A stretch of DNA of 64,000 bases from Phymorhynchus buccinoides. Its lineage: Eukaryota; Mollusca; Gastropoda; Neogastropoda; Raphitomidae. The DNA lies in NCBI GenBank assembly GCA_017654935.2, contig CM065711.1:26975711-27039710 (forward strand), written 5' to 3'. Below the pieces are notes generated by a model. The model was not told the DNA's origin and ran no database searches. It saw only the letters and a program-made list of their open reading frames with translations. How positions within the stretch are numbered: position 1 is the first letter of the stretch; each line of letters begins with the position of its first letter. Positions 53,336 to 63,645 of the stretch are shown in pieces. The position numbers and the translations under genes were made by a program.

Positions 53336-53765
53336 TTAACCCTTTCGCCGCCAGCCATTTTCCAACCAAACTATGCCGTTAAACTTAACTGGGGAGAGAA
53401 AAAATATTATTTGCAATACAGTGGAACCTCCCTTATAAGACCTCCCATTATAAGACTCCCTCCCACATAAGACCTACTTCTCTGAGACATTGCCCTTCTT
53501 TGTAGGCATTAAAAGCACCTCCCTTATAAGAACCCTCCCTTATAAGACCTCATTTTGGATGATTTTTTAAGGTCTTATAAAGGAGGTTCCATTGCATTGT
53601 GAATTCCTCTGTGACATGTATAACATTAGGCCTATCCTTACCTCCCAAAATTAAGAAAATGGGGTCTTCGGATAACAGGCCCTGTTTTGATGCCTTTTTA
53701 GTGACAAGGGTGTTAAACTAAACCATTGTGGTGTAGAAATGAGACATTGGCGGCGAAAGGGTTAA
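53336..53765 (+). mobile_element. piggyBac-like MITE family 1 with nested Tigger-like MITE
   Basis: TTAA flanks at 53336-53339 and 53762-53765. The ends are TTAACCCTTTCGCCGCCAGC and TTGGCGGCGAAAGGGTTAA. The interior matches 2520-2765 once the nested element at 53419-53594 is removed. Confidence 0.88.
53419..53594 (+). mobile_element. Short Tigger-like MITE nested in piggyBac MITE
   Basis: Ends CAGTGGAACCTCCCTTATAA and TTATAAAGGAGGTTCCATTG, with TA before the left end. The interior has one full CATTATAAGACTCCCTCCCA unit. It is the short-form relative of 21292-22582. Confidence 0.85.
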
Positions 53766-53786
53766 TGTGAATACGAATACAAACTA

Positions 53787-53879
53787 GCGAAGAGTGGCAC
53801 AGCGGTAGCGTGTTCGCCTCGTGTCAAGTAAACCTGAGTTTGAACTTGGGTACAGGGGATTTTTCCTCTCACTCATGGA

Positions 53880-53910
<31 letters not shown>

Positions 53911-54135
53911 CGTGTGCCCATGCACTTAGCACACGTTAAACCCAGTGGCAACAAAAAAGTTGTCATTTGGTCAAAATTTACCACCTCCACCCACCCCTTT
54001 CCTTCCTCATCAGTCACACAAAAATTGCATGCAAAAAACAAAACAATTGGGTGGCACGCCTCTGGCTGCGACGCGCTCTCCAGGTGGGAGGAACCCGAAT
54101 TTCACAGAGACGCCTCTGTGACTATAACGTACCAG
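53787..54135 (+). mobile_element. tRNA-headed conserved-core SINE
   Basis: The head has an A-box-like TGGCACAGCGGTAGCGTG and a B-box-like GAGTTTGAACTTGGG. A conserved central part follows, TTTCGGATGAGACGATAAAC then GAGGTCCCGTGTG and CATGCACTTAGCACACG, then the 3' part GCGACGCGCTCTCCAGGTGG and a short TACC-type tail. Pol III-type boxes and a core shared with the 60098-60478 copy identify a SINE. It could belong to one of the core-domain superfamilies known from molluscs; which one was not determined. Confidence 0.8.
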
Positions 54136-54285
54136 ATACCTGAAACCTTTCTTGTATTGAGGGAAATGAGGCTTTATACTGAAAATCCTCTGCCGCTGTC
54201 TCGTGCACTGAGATGTGTGCGCCACCTACATAAGATTATCGCCCTCGCCTGTCTTGAAGTCTCTCTTTCTCGCTCTCTTTCTCTC
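54136..54285. other. Intron 2 segment, nothing recognised
   Basis: Short non-coding spacer between the SINE and the first diverged copy of the exon 2 end. Confidence 0.4.
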
Positions 54286-54600
54286 TCACCTCCAGCATTC
54301 CAGTTTTCATCGACTGCAGGTGCGCCTTACAGTCCGTAAAATACAGTGCACACTCTCTCTCTCTCCTGTCTCTCTTTCTTTCTCTCCCTCCTCCCTTCTT
54401 TCTCAATCTCTTCCCCTAACTCTCTCTCTCTCTGTAACCTCCAACATTCCAGTCTTCCACCGGGCTTTCAACGACTGCTTGGCGTAGTGGAATAGCGTCT
54501 TCATGCGTAGTGGAACAGTGTTTTCAGATGAGAAAACCTAACGACACACCGCGCATAGACACTCTCTCTTACCCTCTCCATTTCTCTCTCTCTCTCTTTC
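54286..54600 (-). repeat. Two diverged copies of exon 2 3' end
   Basis: Donor-side copies start near 54286 (only CACCTCCAGCATTCCAG remains, followed by a mariner-type terminal word at 54320-54345) and 54437 (CCTCCAACATTCCAGTCTTC, GGCTTTCAACGACTGCTTGG). The second also contains a local repeat of CGTAGTGGAA. They are the oldest-looking members of the exon 2 array. Confidence 0.75.
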
Positions 54601-55260
54601 TTTCTCATTCTCAGGCATGAAAGTGGATGAAGATCAAAAAAGAGGAAAACATTTCGTCCGAGAAATCCTTCCACCCGGATTTTCACCTACGTTGGAAGTT
54701 TTGTTCAGTGGGGAGGGGGGATAATCTATTCCGAAAATTTGGTCGGCACAAATATCCTTCCACCCACATTTTCAGCTAACATCGCTACTTTTGTTGAGCG
54801 GGAGCTACTCGTTTCGCCTTCCTTCGCACAAATGAAGCGAGTGAGCTAAAGCGACTTCCGGTTAACCAGTTTCAGAATCGCCAAATAGAGACTTGTAGAT
54901 ATAAGAATACGGCAAGATCGGTCCTTTACGCGGACTTTTATTTTTCCGCGGAAGTTTTGAAATCTGCGAAACGCGGAATTCTTTCATGCCTGATTCTCTC
55001 GTCAAATTCTACCTAGGTTGACTGCCTGTGATGTTTACGCTGTGCTGAATGACGGACTCGGTGATAGCCCACGCTTTATGCATGATTCTGAATTGCTATG
55101 TGTGTACACACTTGGAAATAGACATTCGTTGAAAAATAATGTTGGTCATGGTTTCCATGACGAAATGCTGCGAAGCGTCGTTTGCGCATCGCGTCTATTG
55201 CTGAAAAGGCTTGTAAAGCTATAAAAGAAATAAAACTCTGTTCAAGTTCAAGTTATTTTT
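54601..55260. other. Insertion within exon 2 array, unclassified
   Basis: About 650 bp without exon copies separates the two oldest copies from the regular array. It contains CACCCGGATTTTCACC / CACCCACATTTTCAGC repeats near 54670 and 54760 and the words CCGCGGAAGTTTTG and AACGCGGAATTC. Probably an inserted element, but no ends were identified. Confidence 0.35.
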
Positions 55261-55269
55261 CTTTCTCTC

Positions 55270-56205
55270 TCTCTCACCTCCAGCATCCCATTTTTTTGGG
55301 GGGCTTTCAAGGACTGCTTGGCGCAGTGGAACAGCATCTTCAGATCAGAAAACCTGAAGATAAACCGCGTATGTTGCTTTGCTCACAACAACACAGACAC
55401 TCTCTCTTTCCCTCTCCATTTTTCTCTTTCTCTCTCTCCCCCTCTCTCTCTCTTCTCTCTCACCTCCAACATCCCAGTCTTTCCCCGGGCTTTCAAGGAC
55501 TGCTTGGCGTAGTGGAACAGCATCTTCAGATCAGAAAACCTGAAGATAAACCGCGTATGTTGCTTTGCTCACAACAACACAGACACTCTCTCTTTCCCTC
55601 TCCATTTCTTTCTCTCTCTCTCTCTCTCCCCCTCTCTCTCTTTCTCTCTCACCTCCAACATCCCAGTCTTTCCCCGGGCTTTCAAGGACTGCTTGGCGCA
55701 GTGGAACAGCATCTTCAGATCAGAAAACCTGAAGATAAACCGCGTATGTTGCTTTGCTCACAACAACACAGACACTCTCTCTTTCCCTCTCCATTTTTCT
55801 CTTTCTCTCTCTCCCCCTCTCTCTCTTTCTCTCTCACCTCCAACATCCCAGTCTTTCCCCGGGCTTTCAAGGACTGCTTGGCGCAGTGGAACAGCATCTT
55901 CAGATCAGAAAACCTGAAGATAAACCGCGTATGTTGCTTTGCTCACAACAACACAGACACTCTCTCTTTCCCTCTCCATTTTTCTCTTTCTCTCTCTCCC
56001 CCTCTCTCTCTTTGTCTCTCACCTCCAACATCCCAGTCTTTCCCCGGGCTTTCAAGGACTGCTTGGCGCAGTGGAACAGCGTCTTCAGATCAGAAAACCT
56101 GAAGATAAACCGCGTATGTTGCTTTGCTCACAACAACACAGACACTCTCTCTTTCCCTCTCCATTTTTCTCTTTCTCTCTCTCCCCCTCTCTCTCTTTCT
56201 CTCTC
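55270..56205 (-). repeat. Regular about 186 bp array of exon 2 3' ends with donors
   Basis: Five nearly identical units with donors near 55275, 55460, 55650, 55837 and 56022, next to the true donor at 56206. Each carries (minus strand) a variant of LKTLFHYAKQSLKARGKTGM then LE|GTGAGAGAG, preceded by a (GA)-rich tract where an acceptor would be expected. Compared with the true exon, the upstream part of each unit is changed (TTTATCTTCAGG instead of GTCATTCAGG). The units resemble each other more than the true exon, indicating homogenisation or recent spread. Confidence 0.92.
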
Positions 56206-56207
56206 AC

Positions 56208-56414
56208 CTCCAACATCCCAGTCTTCCCCCGGGCTTTCAAGGACTGCTTGGCGTAGTGGAAGAGCGTCTTCAGATCGGAGAACCTGAATGACACGCCGCG
56301 CATGATGCTCTGCGCGGTGTCCCCCGTCAGGAACATGGCGTTGGGGGAGTGGGCCAATCGGATCAGCACCGTCAGCTCCGCCTGGGTGAAGTCCTGAGTT
56401 TCGTCCACAAAAAT
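56208..56414 (-). CDS. TRANK1: TRANK1-like gene, window exon 2: helicase motifs II and III
   Basis: 207 bp, phase 0-0, 69 codons: IFVDETQDFTQAELTVLIRL, AHSPNAMFLTGDTAQSIMRG, VSFRFSDLKTLFHYAKQSLK and ARGKTGMLE. VDETQDFT is the Walker B/motif II (a DExQ form, as in UvrD/Rep helicases), and FLTGDTAQSI is motif III with the GD.AQ signature. The acceptor is TTCTTTCAG (56415) and the donor GTGAGAG (56207). It follows exon 1 in phase across a GC-AG intron. Confidence 0.94.
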
Positions 56415-56424
56415 CTGAAAGAAG

Positions 56425-56429
<5 letters not shown>

Positions 56430-56457
<28 letters not shown>

Positions 56458-57570
56458 AGAAAGCTTCCATAGCGCTCTTCGAATGATCAAAAAATCATCC
56501 TCAGAGCGCTTTACAAATATTACGAGAGAAAACAATCAAGAAGAAAAACATTATTACAAAACAATATGAAGAAGTATTACAATTTAAAAGAGAAAAAAAA
56601 AATGCTCACGCAGTTCCTCCCCACCCCTTTCACATACACATCATAGACACCATTTCAAAAAAACTTTATAAAAAGCATAAAAAATAATTATTAAACATAA
56701 TTTAAAGTAGAAATCAAAATAATCCAACCGGACTTTCAACCCCCCACCCACCTTCCCTTTTCTTCACATACACACTATACACTCACAAACACTCATAACA
56801 CAGCATCCGGGGAGAAAGAAAAAAAAAAATCACGGCATGGACAAACAGCACCCCCCCCCCCCCCCACACATGGGATGAAGCAATGGAAGTTAACTCATTC
56901 AAGTCGTTCCAGCCATATATGTCCGGAATTATTAGATAGATGTCAATTTGATGCGTTTTCTTCAAGGGAAGTAAATCTGTTCGCACACCATACATTGGTC
57001 ACTCCCAAACTCGCTTCGCTTCCTTAGACCACAATTTTGCCTCTGACTTTGCTTTTGTAGCGGTTTGTTGTGGGGAAACCAATCGGTGTAGAGAGTGCTT
57101 CTATATAAAGTCTATATATAAAAAAGTCAGATCTACCACTTCCTAACGTCTAAACCTGAAGTAAAAACCTGTATCTAAACCATATACAGAAGGCTTAGTA
57201 TACAGAAGACGGGGCCCCAACCTTCTTAATAGACGATTCGAGCACTTCGTGAAAATTAGAGTTGCTTACCTCCATTACTCAGTCAAATACCATAGCAACA
57301 CTGCAACAATGGCGTCGAAACTTGAAACCACAGGATGCGAGTCAGCGACTTGCAAACTTTTTTTTAAAGAAAAATTGGGGGTGGCTTAAGTGGCCACCTT
57401 GCAAAATGTGACGTAAAAATACAAATTACATCAATTTCAGAATGACGCACGGCGTTCTAAGCGCTGTATGTCTGCTCAAACACACGAGGCGAGAGCTGGG
57501 TATCTACCTGATGGTAGAGTAACTTCCCCTGTTTGATGGACTGAGTTAGGCAAGATCATTCCCATACACT
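56430..57570. repeat. Intron 1 segment with LINE-type 3' end
   Basis: (ATA)n at 56430-56455 followed by CCATAGCGCTCTTCGAATG and CAGAGCGCTTTACAAATATT, the same kind of LINE 3' end as at 40375-40440. The rest (56600-57570) is AT-rich with no assigned feature. Confidence 0.45.
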
Positions 57571-58077
57571 ATGAAATTACTCCCCTTAATTATTTCTGAA
57601 CAATTCCTATTCCATCCCCTTTACCTCCTCAATCCAAAATCAGGTATCCATGTACACCCAGTAGCGTGCTACGAAATTAGGGTGTCTGCTATGCAGCTAC
57701 GACTTGAAATCGCAAACTCCGCATTTTCATTACTGGTAGCTATGAATTGCGAGCAAGCGTTGTAAAGGACACAAACCCATTCAGCTTGAGGCCACCGTGT
57801 TTTCCAAGTCTCAGTGCAAGTGTACTAGGTGACCTACTTCAAGACTCGAGCATGCGCAGGCCGTGTAAAGCGATCCGTTGTAAGCCGACAAAGCTGGGGC
57901 GCGTTTCCTTTGTCATTGCTGCATGCAAGCTGTACTGCTTTATAACGTCCCTTCAGTTTGCGCGGGCTGCCAACTTCGCGAAATCACCCGTTGCGTTCCT
58001 TTATGCAAATTGAGAGTCAGCGTCATTGGCGCGCACAAGTTGAGAGAAAGTTTGCTTCAGTTCTTGTGAGGGGAAAA
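57571..58077. other. Intron 1 segment upstream of the zinc-finger fragment
   Basis: No exon or repeat was recognised. It may be the 5' part of the hAT-like element whose ORF starts at 58078. Confidence 0.35.
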
Positions 58078-58395
58078 ATGGATTGCGGTGCACAGCAAAA
58101 GCGAAAAAGACACGAAACGGATGATGAATCAGAGGTGGAAGAAGTAGAATCGGAAAATGAAGCTAAAAAGACCAAGCCAAATAGAACAGCAACTCCGAGG
58201 ACTGCGAACCAGAAATATCTGTCGAGCTACCATCGGGAGTTTCCATGCATCATAGCATCGAAGAGGGGGGAGCATCACACTTTTTGCACGGTGTGCAAAA
58301 AAGACTTTACTGTCGGTCACGGTGGTTTGGCTGTCTGCGCTAAACACTGTAAGGGGAAGCCGCACAAAGATCTGGTACTTCATAGAGAAGAAGAA
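58078..58395 (+). pseudogene. BED-like zinc finger fragment (hAT-type transposase N-terminus)
   Basis: The frame starts MDCGAQQKRKRHETDDESEV, has an acidic/basic nuclear-type stretch (NEAKKTKPNRTATPR) and then FCTVCKKDFTVGHGG...H...GKPHKDLV, a C2H2/BED-like finger (C..C, H...H). The domain is cut off by a CA-rich expansion, so nothing of a transposase core follows. It resembles the fragment at 43833-43450 in layout but not in detailed sequence. Words near 58915-58985 (CTACTCATTTCAGCTAGCCA) match the hAT-like MITE at 5656-5862, which suggests the element extends to about 58985. Confidence 0.6.
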
Positions 58396-58755
<360 letters not shown>

Positions 58756-59190
58756 CTGAAGGGAACTGGATGAGGTTAGTATCAATTTTTAAAGAACACA
58801 GTTTGTGAAAGTGTCTTGAAAAGTGTGCTTAACTTCTATGAAAAGGGAATAAAGGCAGTTTACAAATGATACGATACTTGCCTGATCATCTTATAGTTCA
58901 TGGTTTCGCGCTTTGCTACTCATTGGACACTCAATGCTACTCATTTCAGCTAGCCAGACTACTCAACGTTTTCTAGGGGGGTAGGTATCTTTTTCAAGGA
59001 CACAACGCTGAATTGAACAGGATTCAAAACTCTGACCTGACCCACTGTCTTTCAAATTATGAGACAGTAGCTGTTACCATTTCGAAAAGGTAGGCTACAA
59101 ACCTATATATAAAATGGGTATAAAACGTCATCGAGAAACCAATCTCCTGTTTATATAAACACACACACACAGACACAGAGACAGGCACAG

Positions 59191-59191
<1 letters not shown>

Positions 59192-59260
<69 letters not shown>
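59192..59260. repeat. (CT)n microsatellite
   Basis: About 68 bp of uninterrupted CT dinucleotides in intron 1. Confidence 0.93.
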
Positions 59261-59262
<2 letters not shown>

Positions 59263-59594
59263 GTAAACTTCACAAATGTGACAAATGTGAAAGGGACATT
59301 AAGTGTCAAACTGACCATTCTAAGAAAGTTACACATTTCAAAACTTCAGACAATTCTCTTTCTAATACCATTTTGAGAAAACGCAGTCTAAAGTTTAGCC
59401 TACCTGTAGAAAATGCATCAATCTACTCATTTTAAAGCCTTTTTTTTTTGTATTTAGAGGCCATAACAAAGAGTGTCTTTTATAAATATGAAAGATAAGA
59501 CGTTAGAGAGCACGAAAATACACATAACTCAAAATCGATTTTTAAAAAAAATGAGATTTTTGACTTTGCAAGCTTGTTGTGAGAAACTAGCGCA

Positions 59595-59845
59595 GCGACT
59601 AAATTTAACAAATCAACTTATGTAAATATAACAAATTAACTTATGTAAATATAACAAATTAACTTATGAAAATTTCACAAATGAACTTATGTAAATTTCA
59701 CAAAATAACGTATGTAAATTTAACAAATTAACTTATGTAAATATAACAAATTAACTTATGTAAATATAACAAATTAACTGATGTAAATTTCACAAATTAA
59801 CTTACGTAAATTTCACAAAATAACGTATGTAAATTTCACAAATGA
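59595..59845. repeat. About 22 bp minisatellite at the exon 1 donor
   Basis: About eleven units of the form AACTTATGTAAATTTCACAA plus ATT, ending at AACTTGCCTCAT, where the last unit merges with the GC donor of exon 1. The unit start AACTT corresponds to the intronic part of the donor (GCAAGTT in reverse), so this array also touches a splice site, but no exon sequence is repeated. Confidence 0.85.
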
Positions 59846-59851
59846 ACTTGC

Positions 59852-59980
59852 CTCATGCAGCACCCAAGGTAGGGGTCCGGCCATTCTGAGACGCCGGTAG
59901 ATGTTGAAAACCAGGTCCGCTTCATCGTAAAGTCCGTGCTGACGCTTGTAGTCCGTGTAGCGCAGGAACAGTTCGTGCAC
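59852..59980 (-). CDS. TRANK1: TRANK1-like gene, window exon 1
   Basis: 129 bp, phase 0-0, 43 codons: VHELFLRYTDYKRQHGLYDE, ADLVFNIYRRLRMAGPLPWV, LHE. LYDEADLVFNIYRRL lies just before the Walker B motif in TRANK1-type helicases. The acceptor is GTGCGCTTTAG (59981). The donor is GAG|GCAAGT, a GC donor with otherwise perfect consensus; the reading frame continues in phase into exon 2 (IFVDETQDF), which supports it. Upstream exons with the Walker A motif must lie beyond 64000. Confidence 0.9.
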
Positions 59981-60020
59981 CTAAAGCGCACGTAAAACAA
60001 GAGATGACGTAGAAATATTG

Positions 60021-60214
60021 TTAACCCTTTCACTGCCAGAGAAAAATAAGAGAAATAATATTTTTCTCTGTCATAAAATTGAAAAGAGATCCTGTGGTGT
60101 AGAGTGGCACAGAGGTAGCGCGTTCGCCTCGTGTCAAGTAAACCCGAGTTCGAACCTGGGTACAGGGGATTTTTCCTCTCACTTTGCACTAGGCCTTAAC
60201 GGTCTGAATGTGGA

Positions 60215-60245
<31 letters not shown>

Positions 60246-60626
60246 CACATGCCCATGCACTTAGCACATGTTAAACCCAGTGGCAACAGAAAAAGTTGTC
60301 ATTTGGTCAAAATTTACCTCCCCCCCCCCTTCCTTCCCTTCTTCATCAGTCACACAAAAATCACATGCACACAAAAATTGGGTGGCGCGCCTCTGGCTGC
60401 GACGCGCTCTCCAGGTGGGAGCAACCCCAATTTCACAGAGATGCCTATGTGACTATAAAGTACCTAATACCTGTTAGACTCTCATTTGATGAAATAGTCT
60501 TAGAGATATATATCTACATCTTTCCTGACTTGTCTAAGATTATAAAAAAAACGCAGCATTCCAAGAGTATGACATAGAAAGTTATGACATCATCAATGAC
60601 ATCACCCACCCAGGGGAAGGGGTTAA
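60021..60626 (+). mobile_element. piggyBac-like MITE family 2 with nested SINE
   Basis: TTAA flanks at 60021-60024 and 60623-60626, with ends TTAACCCTTTCACTGCCAGA and CAGGGGAAGGGGTTAA. The interior contains the family words (AGATATATATCTACATCTTT, GACATCATCAATGACATCA) once the SINE at 60098-60478 is removed. Confidence 0.85.
60098..60478 (+). mobile_element. tRNA-headed conserved-core SINE (second copy)
   Basis: Same family as 53787-54135: A-box-like TGGCACAGAGGTAGCGCG, an intact B box (GAGTTCGAACCTGGG), core TTTCGGATGAGACGATAAAC and 3' part GCGACGCGCTCTCCAGGTGG. It carries an extra segment after the head (GCACTAGGCCTTAACGG) that is missing in the other copy. Nested inside a MITE. Confidence 0.85.
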
Positions 60627-60834
60627 ACTAATTTGAGAAAAGAAAAAAAAGGAAAGATTTTCCTAAATCTTTTTGGTATCAGTCTTAGCAGGCATGTTCA
60701 CAGCAGTGAAAAAAGACCACCCTTGACAAATATCACACGCGCACAGATAAATACACTTCTTTGGCTGTTGATTGGTCCCCTGAGAATCAGACGGGTATTC
60801 TTAACTCATTCCAGACGAATTATGAGTAAACTCG

Positions 60835-61702
60835 GAACAGGAGTACGCCAGTCAGGGCCTACTTACGAGTATTCTCGGAACAGGAGAACGCCAGTCAGGG
60901 CCTACTTACGAGTATTCTCGGAGTACAGGAGTACGCCAGTCAGGGCCTACTTACGAGTATTCTCGGAACAGGAGAACGCCAGTCAGGGCCTAATTCCGAG
61001 TATTCTCGGAACAGGAGTACGCCAGTCAGGGCCTACTTACGAGTATTCTCGGAACAGGAGTACGCCAGTCAGGGCCTACTTACGAGTATTCTCGGAACAG
61101 GAGTACGCCAGTCAGGGCCTACTTCCGAGTATTCTCGGAACAGGAGAACGCCAGTCAGGGCCTACTTACGAGTATTCTCGGAACAGGAGAACGCCAGTCA
61201 GGGCCTACTTACGAGTATTCTCGGAACAGGAGTACGCCAGTCAGGGCCTACTTACGAGTATACTCGGAACAGGAGAACGCCAGTCAGGGCCTACTTACGA
61301 GTATTCTCGGAACAGGAGAACGCCAGTCAGGGCCTACTTACGAGTATTCTCGGAACAGGAGTACGCCAGTCAGGGCCTACTTACGAGTATTCTCGGAACA
61401 GGAGAACGCCAGTCAGGGCCTACTTACGAGTATTCTCGGAACAGGAGTACGCCAGTCAGGGCCTACTTACGAGTATTCTCGGAACAGGAGTACGCCAGTC
61501 AGGGCCTACTTACGAGTATTCTCGGAACAGGAGAACGCCAGTCAGGGCCTACTTACGAGTATTCTCGGAACAGGAGTACGCCAGTCAGGGCCTAATTACG
61601 AGTATTCTCGGAACAGGAGAACGCCAGTCAGGGCCTACTTACGAGTATTCTCGGAACAGGAGTACGCCAGTCAGGGCCTACTTACGAGTATTCTCGGAAC
61701 AG
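60835..61702 (+). repeat. 43 bp minisatellite, about 20 units, two variants
   Basis: Unit GGAACAGGAGTACGCCAGTC plus AGGGCCTACTTACGAGTATT plus CTC. The eleventh base is T in one class (GAGTACG) and A in the other (GAGAACG), and the two classes alternate irregularly. All frames are open over long stretches because 43 is not a multiple of three; no gene is implied. Confidence 0.95.
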
Positions 61703-61711
61703 CGATTTTTT

Positions 61712-61910
61712 TTAACTCTTTCACCGAAAGGCATCAAATCAGGGCCCGTTATCCAAAGACCCTATTTTCTTAATCTTGGGAGGTAAAGATAGGCCTAATG
61801 TTATGCATGTCACAGAGGAATTCCTAATATTGCAGATTTTTTTTTTTCTCTTCCAAGTTAAGTTTAATGGTATTTTTTGGCTAAAAAATGGCTGGCGGTG
61901 AAAGGGTTAA
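61712..61910 (+). mobile_element. piggyBac-like MITE family 1, 5'-shortened
   Basis: TTAA at 61712-61715 and 61907-61910. The right end is GCTGGCGGTGAAAGGGTTAA. The left part lacks about 40 bp compared with 2520-2765 (it jumps from TTTCACCG to AAAGGCATCAAATCAGGGCC). Confidence 0.82.
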
Positions 61911-62118
61911 AGTCTAAAACCTGTCTAAATCCATGTTTAAAAAAAAAAAAAAAATCCAAACCACGGTTTTTTCGAGTTATATCTCTTCATCACTGTTCCA
62001 GCTTTCGGTTTACTTATGTTTGGTATTTCCGTCTTGATTTTTAATGTTAAAAGTTTTTGAACAAATCGGCCCTAGACAAGCCTCAGAAAACACTCCAATA
62101 CGTTTTCATCAACAGTGA
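61911..62118. other. Spacer, nothing recognised
   Basis: Short AT-rich segment with an A run at 61936-61955. Confidence 0.4.
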
Positions 62119-62120
62119 TA

Positions 62121-62682
62121 CAGACAAACCCCTATTTTACGACCCTCTGTTAAGCGACCACCTCTCATTTGAGACCGGATTTGTTGGCACAGATGCATTT
62201 TACTATGTAAACGACCTCTCTTAAACGACTTCCTCTGAAACGCGACTTACGACCGCCATTTTGTTGGTTTTTACGACCGTTGCTGTCGTCTGCATAGACT
62301 TCGAGCAAAGGGAAACAACCACGGTCAAGGGCCTGAAAGCGGAGTCGCTTCCCTTGTTGTAGAAAAGATGGCGGAAAGCGTAGGAAAAGCACGAAAACCA
62401 CTGACTTTGAAAAAGAAAACCACTGACTTTGGACGAGAGTGGAGGTGATTAAAAGAAGTCGGCAAAGTGAAACTGTAATATCGATTGCACAATCCTATGG
62501 AGTTGGAAAGACCCAAATCCAGTTTTAATATGTCATTGTATGTGTGCATGAAGAAGAGAGTATGAACTGTGCTGAACTTTTTCTTTCTACGGCTGCCAGT
62601 GAAAACCTCCGTCATACGACCCCTCCAATTTACGACCGATTTTTCCGGACATTTTGGAAGTCTTAAAATAGAGGTTTGTCTG
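62121..62682 (+). mobile_element. Tigger/pogo-like element remnant
   Basis: Inverted ends CAGACAAACCCCTATTTTAC and AAAATAGAGGTTTGTCTG with TA on both sides (62119-62120 and 62683-62684). It encloses a fragment of a pogo-type transposase N-terminus. Confidence 0.85.
62368..62530 (+). pseudogene. Pogo/Tigger transposase N-terminal (HTH) relic
   Basis: The start codon at 62368 gives MAESVGKARKPLTLKKK. After a frame break and a local repeat of AAAACCACTGACTTTG, another frame continues EVIKRSRQSETVISIAQSYG then VGKTQIQF. This is the Psq/CENP-B-like helix-turn-helix start of Tigger transposases (RKPLTL...VIK.S..G.S...IA...GVGKTQIQ). The DDE domain is deleted. Confidence 0.75.
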
Positions 62683-62891
62683 TAGTAATAAGGAGACTAA
62701 TGATTCTGATTTTAATGCAAGTAACCACGATTTCAAAGTGAAAAATAAACTCGGATCAACCAGTAATGTTGTCAAAACTGAATCATTGACAGTGTGAGTT
62801 TTGTTGCGCTGCTTATTTTTTATAAAGAAAATTTCTCGGCAGCCCCAGGCCAGTAATGGAGTTTACCTAAGGCAGTGAAGTCCTGAAGGGG

Positions 62892-63319
62892 TTAAAGGTG
62901 GACCCTGACAGATGAGTTTTTGCAAGAATCACGTTGAGATCACCAGAAAGACAGCCTTTTACAAGAGATCGGAACACTCACTTTGCTCTGGTTTCCTAGA
63001 AATCAAACCGTCAAAACGGTGATTCCTCCTTGGCGGAGAAGCCGGAGAGAGAAGCCATTTTGGATAGGGTGGGTGGAGGCCACTCATTGTGTTTGAAGCT
63101 TTTTCTTCATTGCCATTAGAAAAGTGTTGGCACATGCCTTCTCCTTGAGTGAAAGGGTTTGACTTCCAGCACCTCCGCCAAGGCAGAATCGCCGATTTGA
63201 CGTTTTTGATTTCTAGGAAAACCAGAGCAAAATGGCTGTTGCATCTCTGTAAAGGGTGTTTTCCTGTTGATCCTCGGCGTGTTTCTAACAAAAACTTATC
63301 CGCCAGGGTTCACCTTTAA
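62892..63319. mobile_element. Fold-back element with TTAA ends
   Basis: About 428 bp flanked by TTAA (62892-62895 and 63316-63319), with ends AGGTGGACCCTG and CAGGGTTCACCT. Long internal inverted arms are visible: CTCTGGTTTCCTAGAAATCA and CTCCTTGGCGGAG on the left, TCCGCCAAGG and TGATTTCTAGGAAAACCAGAG-like sequence on the right. A whole-length hairpin is likely. There is no ORF. Confidence 0.8.
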
Positions 63320-63600
63320 GACTACAAGACTGTTTTTACCACACCCACCCCTCAGTACACTCACTTAGGGTGAGAAAAAAAGCTTTGCAGTTATTCAACT
63401 TTTAGCCCCAAATAAAGATAAACAAGTTCAAGGATACTTTAATATCTCCAAAAGAAGAAATTCAGGTTAGGTGCAACAACATGAGGAAATAGAACATAAC
63501 TGAAAGAACATTAATCAAACGTGTGAAACGAAATTATATCAACCAAATAATTATCATTAACATTCATTACATCAACTTTTAGAAATGTGCACATTTTTAA
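63320..63600. other. Spacer, nothing recognised
   Basis: AT-rich sequence with no supported gene or repeat. Confidence 0.4.
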
Positions 63601-63613
63601 AACATAGAGAGAG

Positions 63614-63645
<32 letters not shown>

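Noticed and set aside
53787..53860. tRNA gene
   Set aside because: A and B boxes are present, but no cloverleaf or acceptor stem could be paired, and the sequence runs on into the SINE core.
55182..56287. Plus-strand frames of up to 306 codons over the exon 2 array
   Set aside because: They are antisense shadows of the repeated exon end plus CT-rich spacers; the real coding strand is minus, shown by splice sites and helicase motifs.
60633..61595. 320-codon frame over the 43 bp satellite
   Set aside because: Repeat-driven open frame; unit length is not a multiple of three and there are no splice or start signals or conserved domain.
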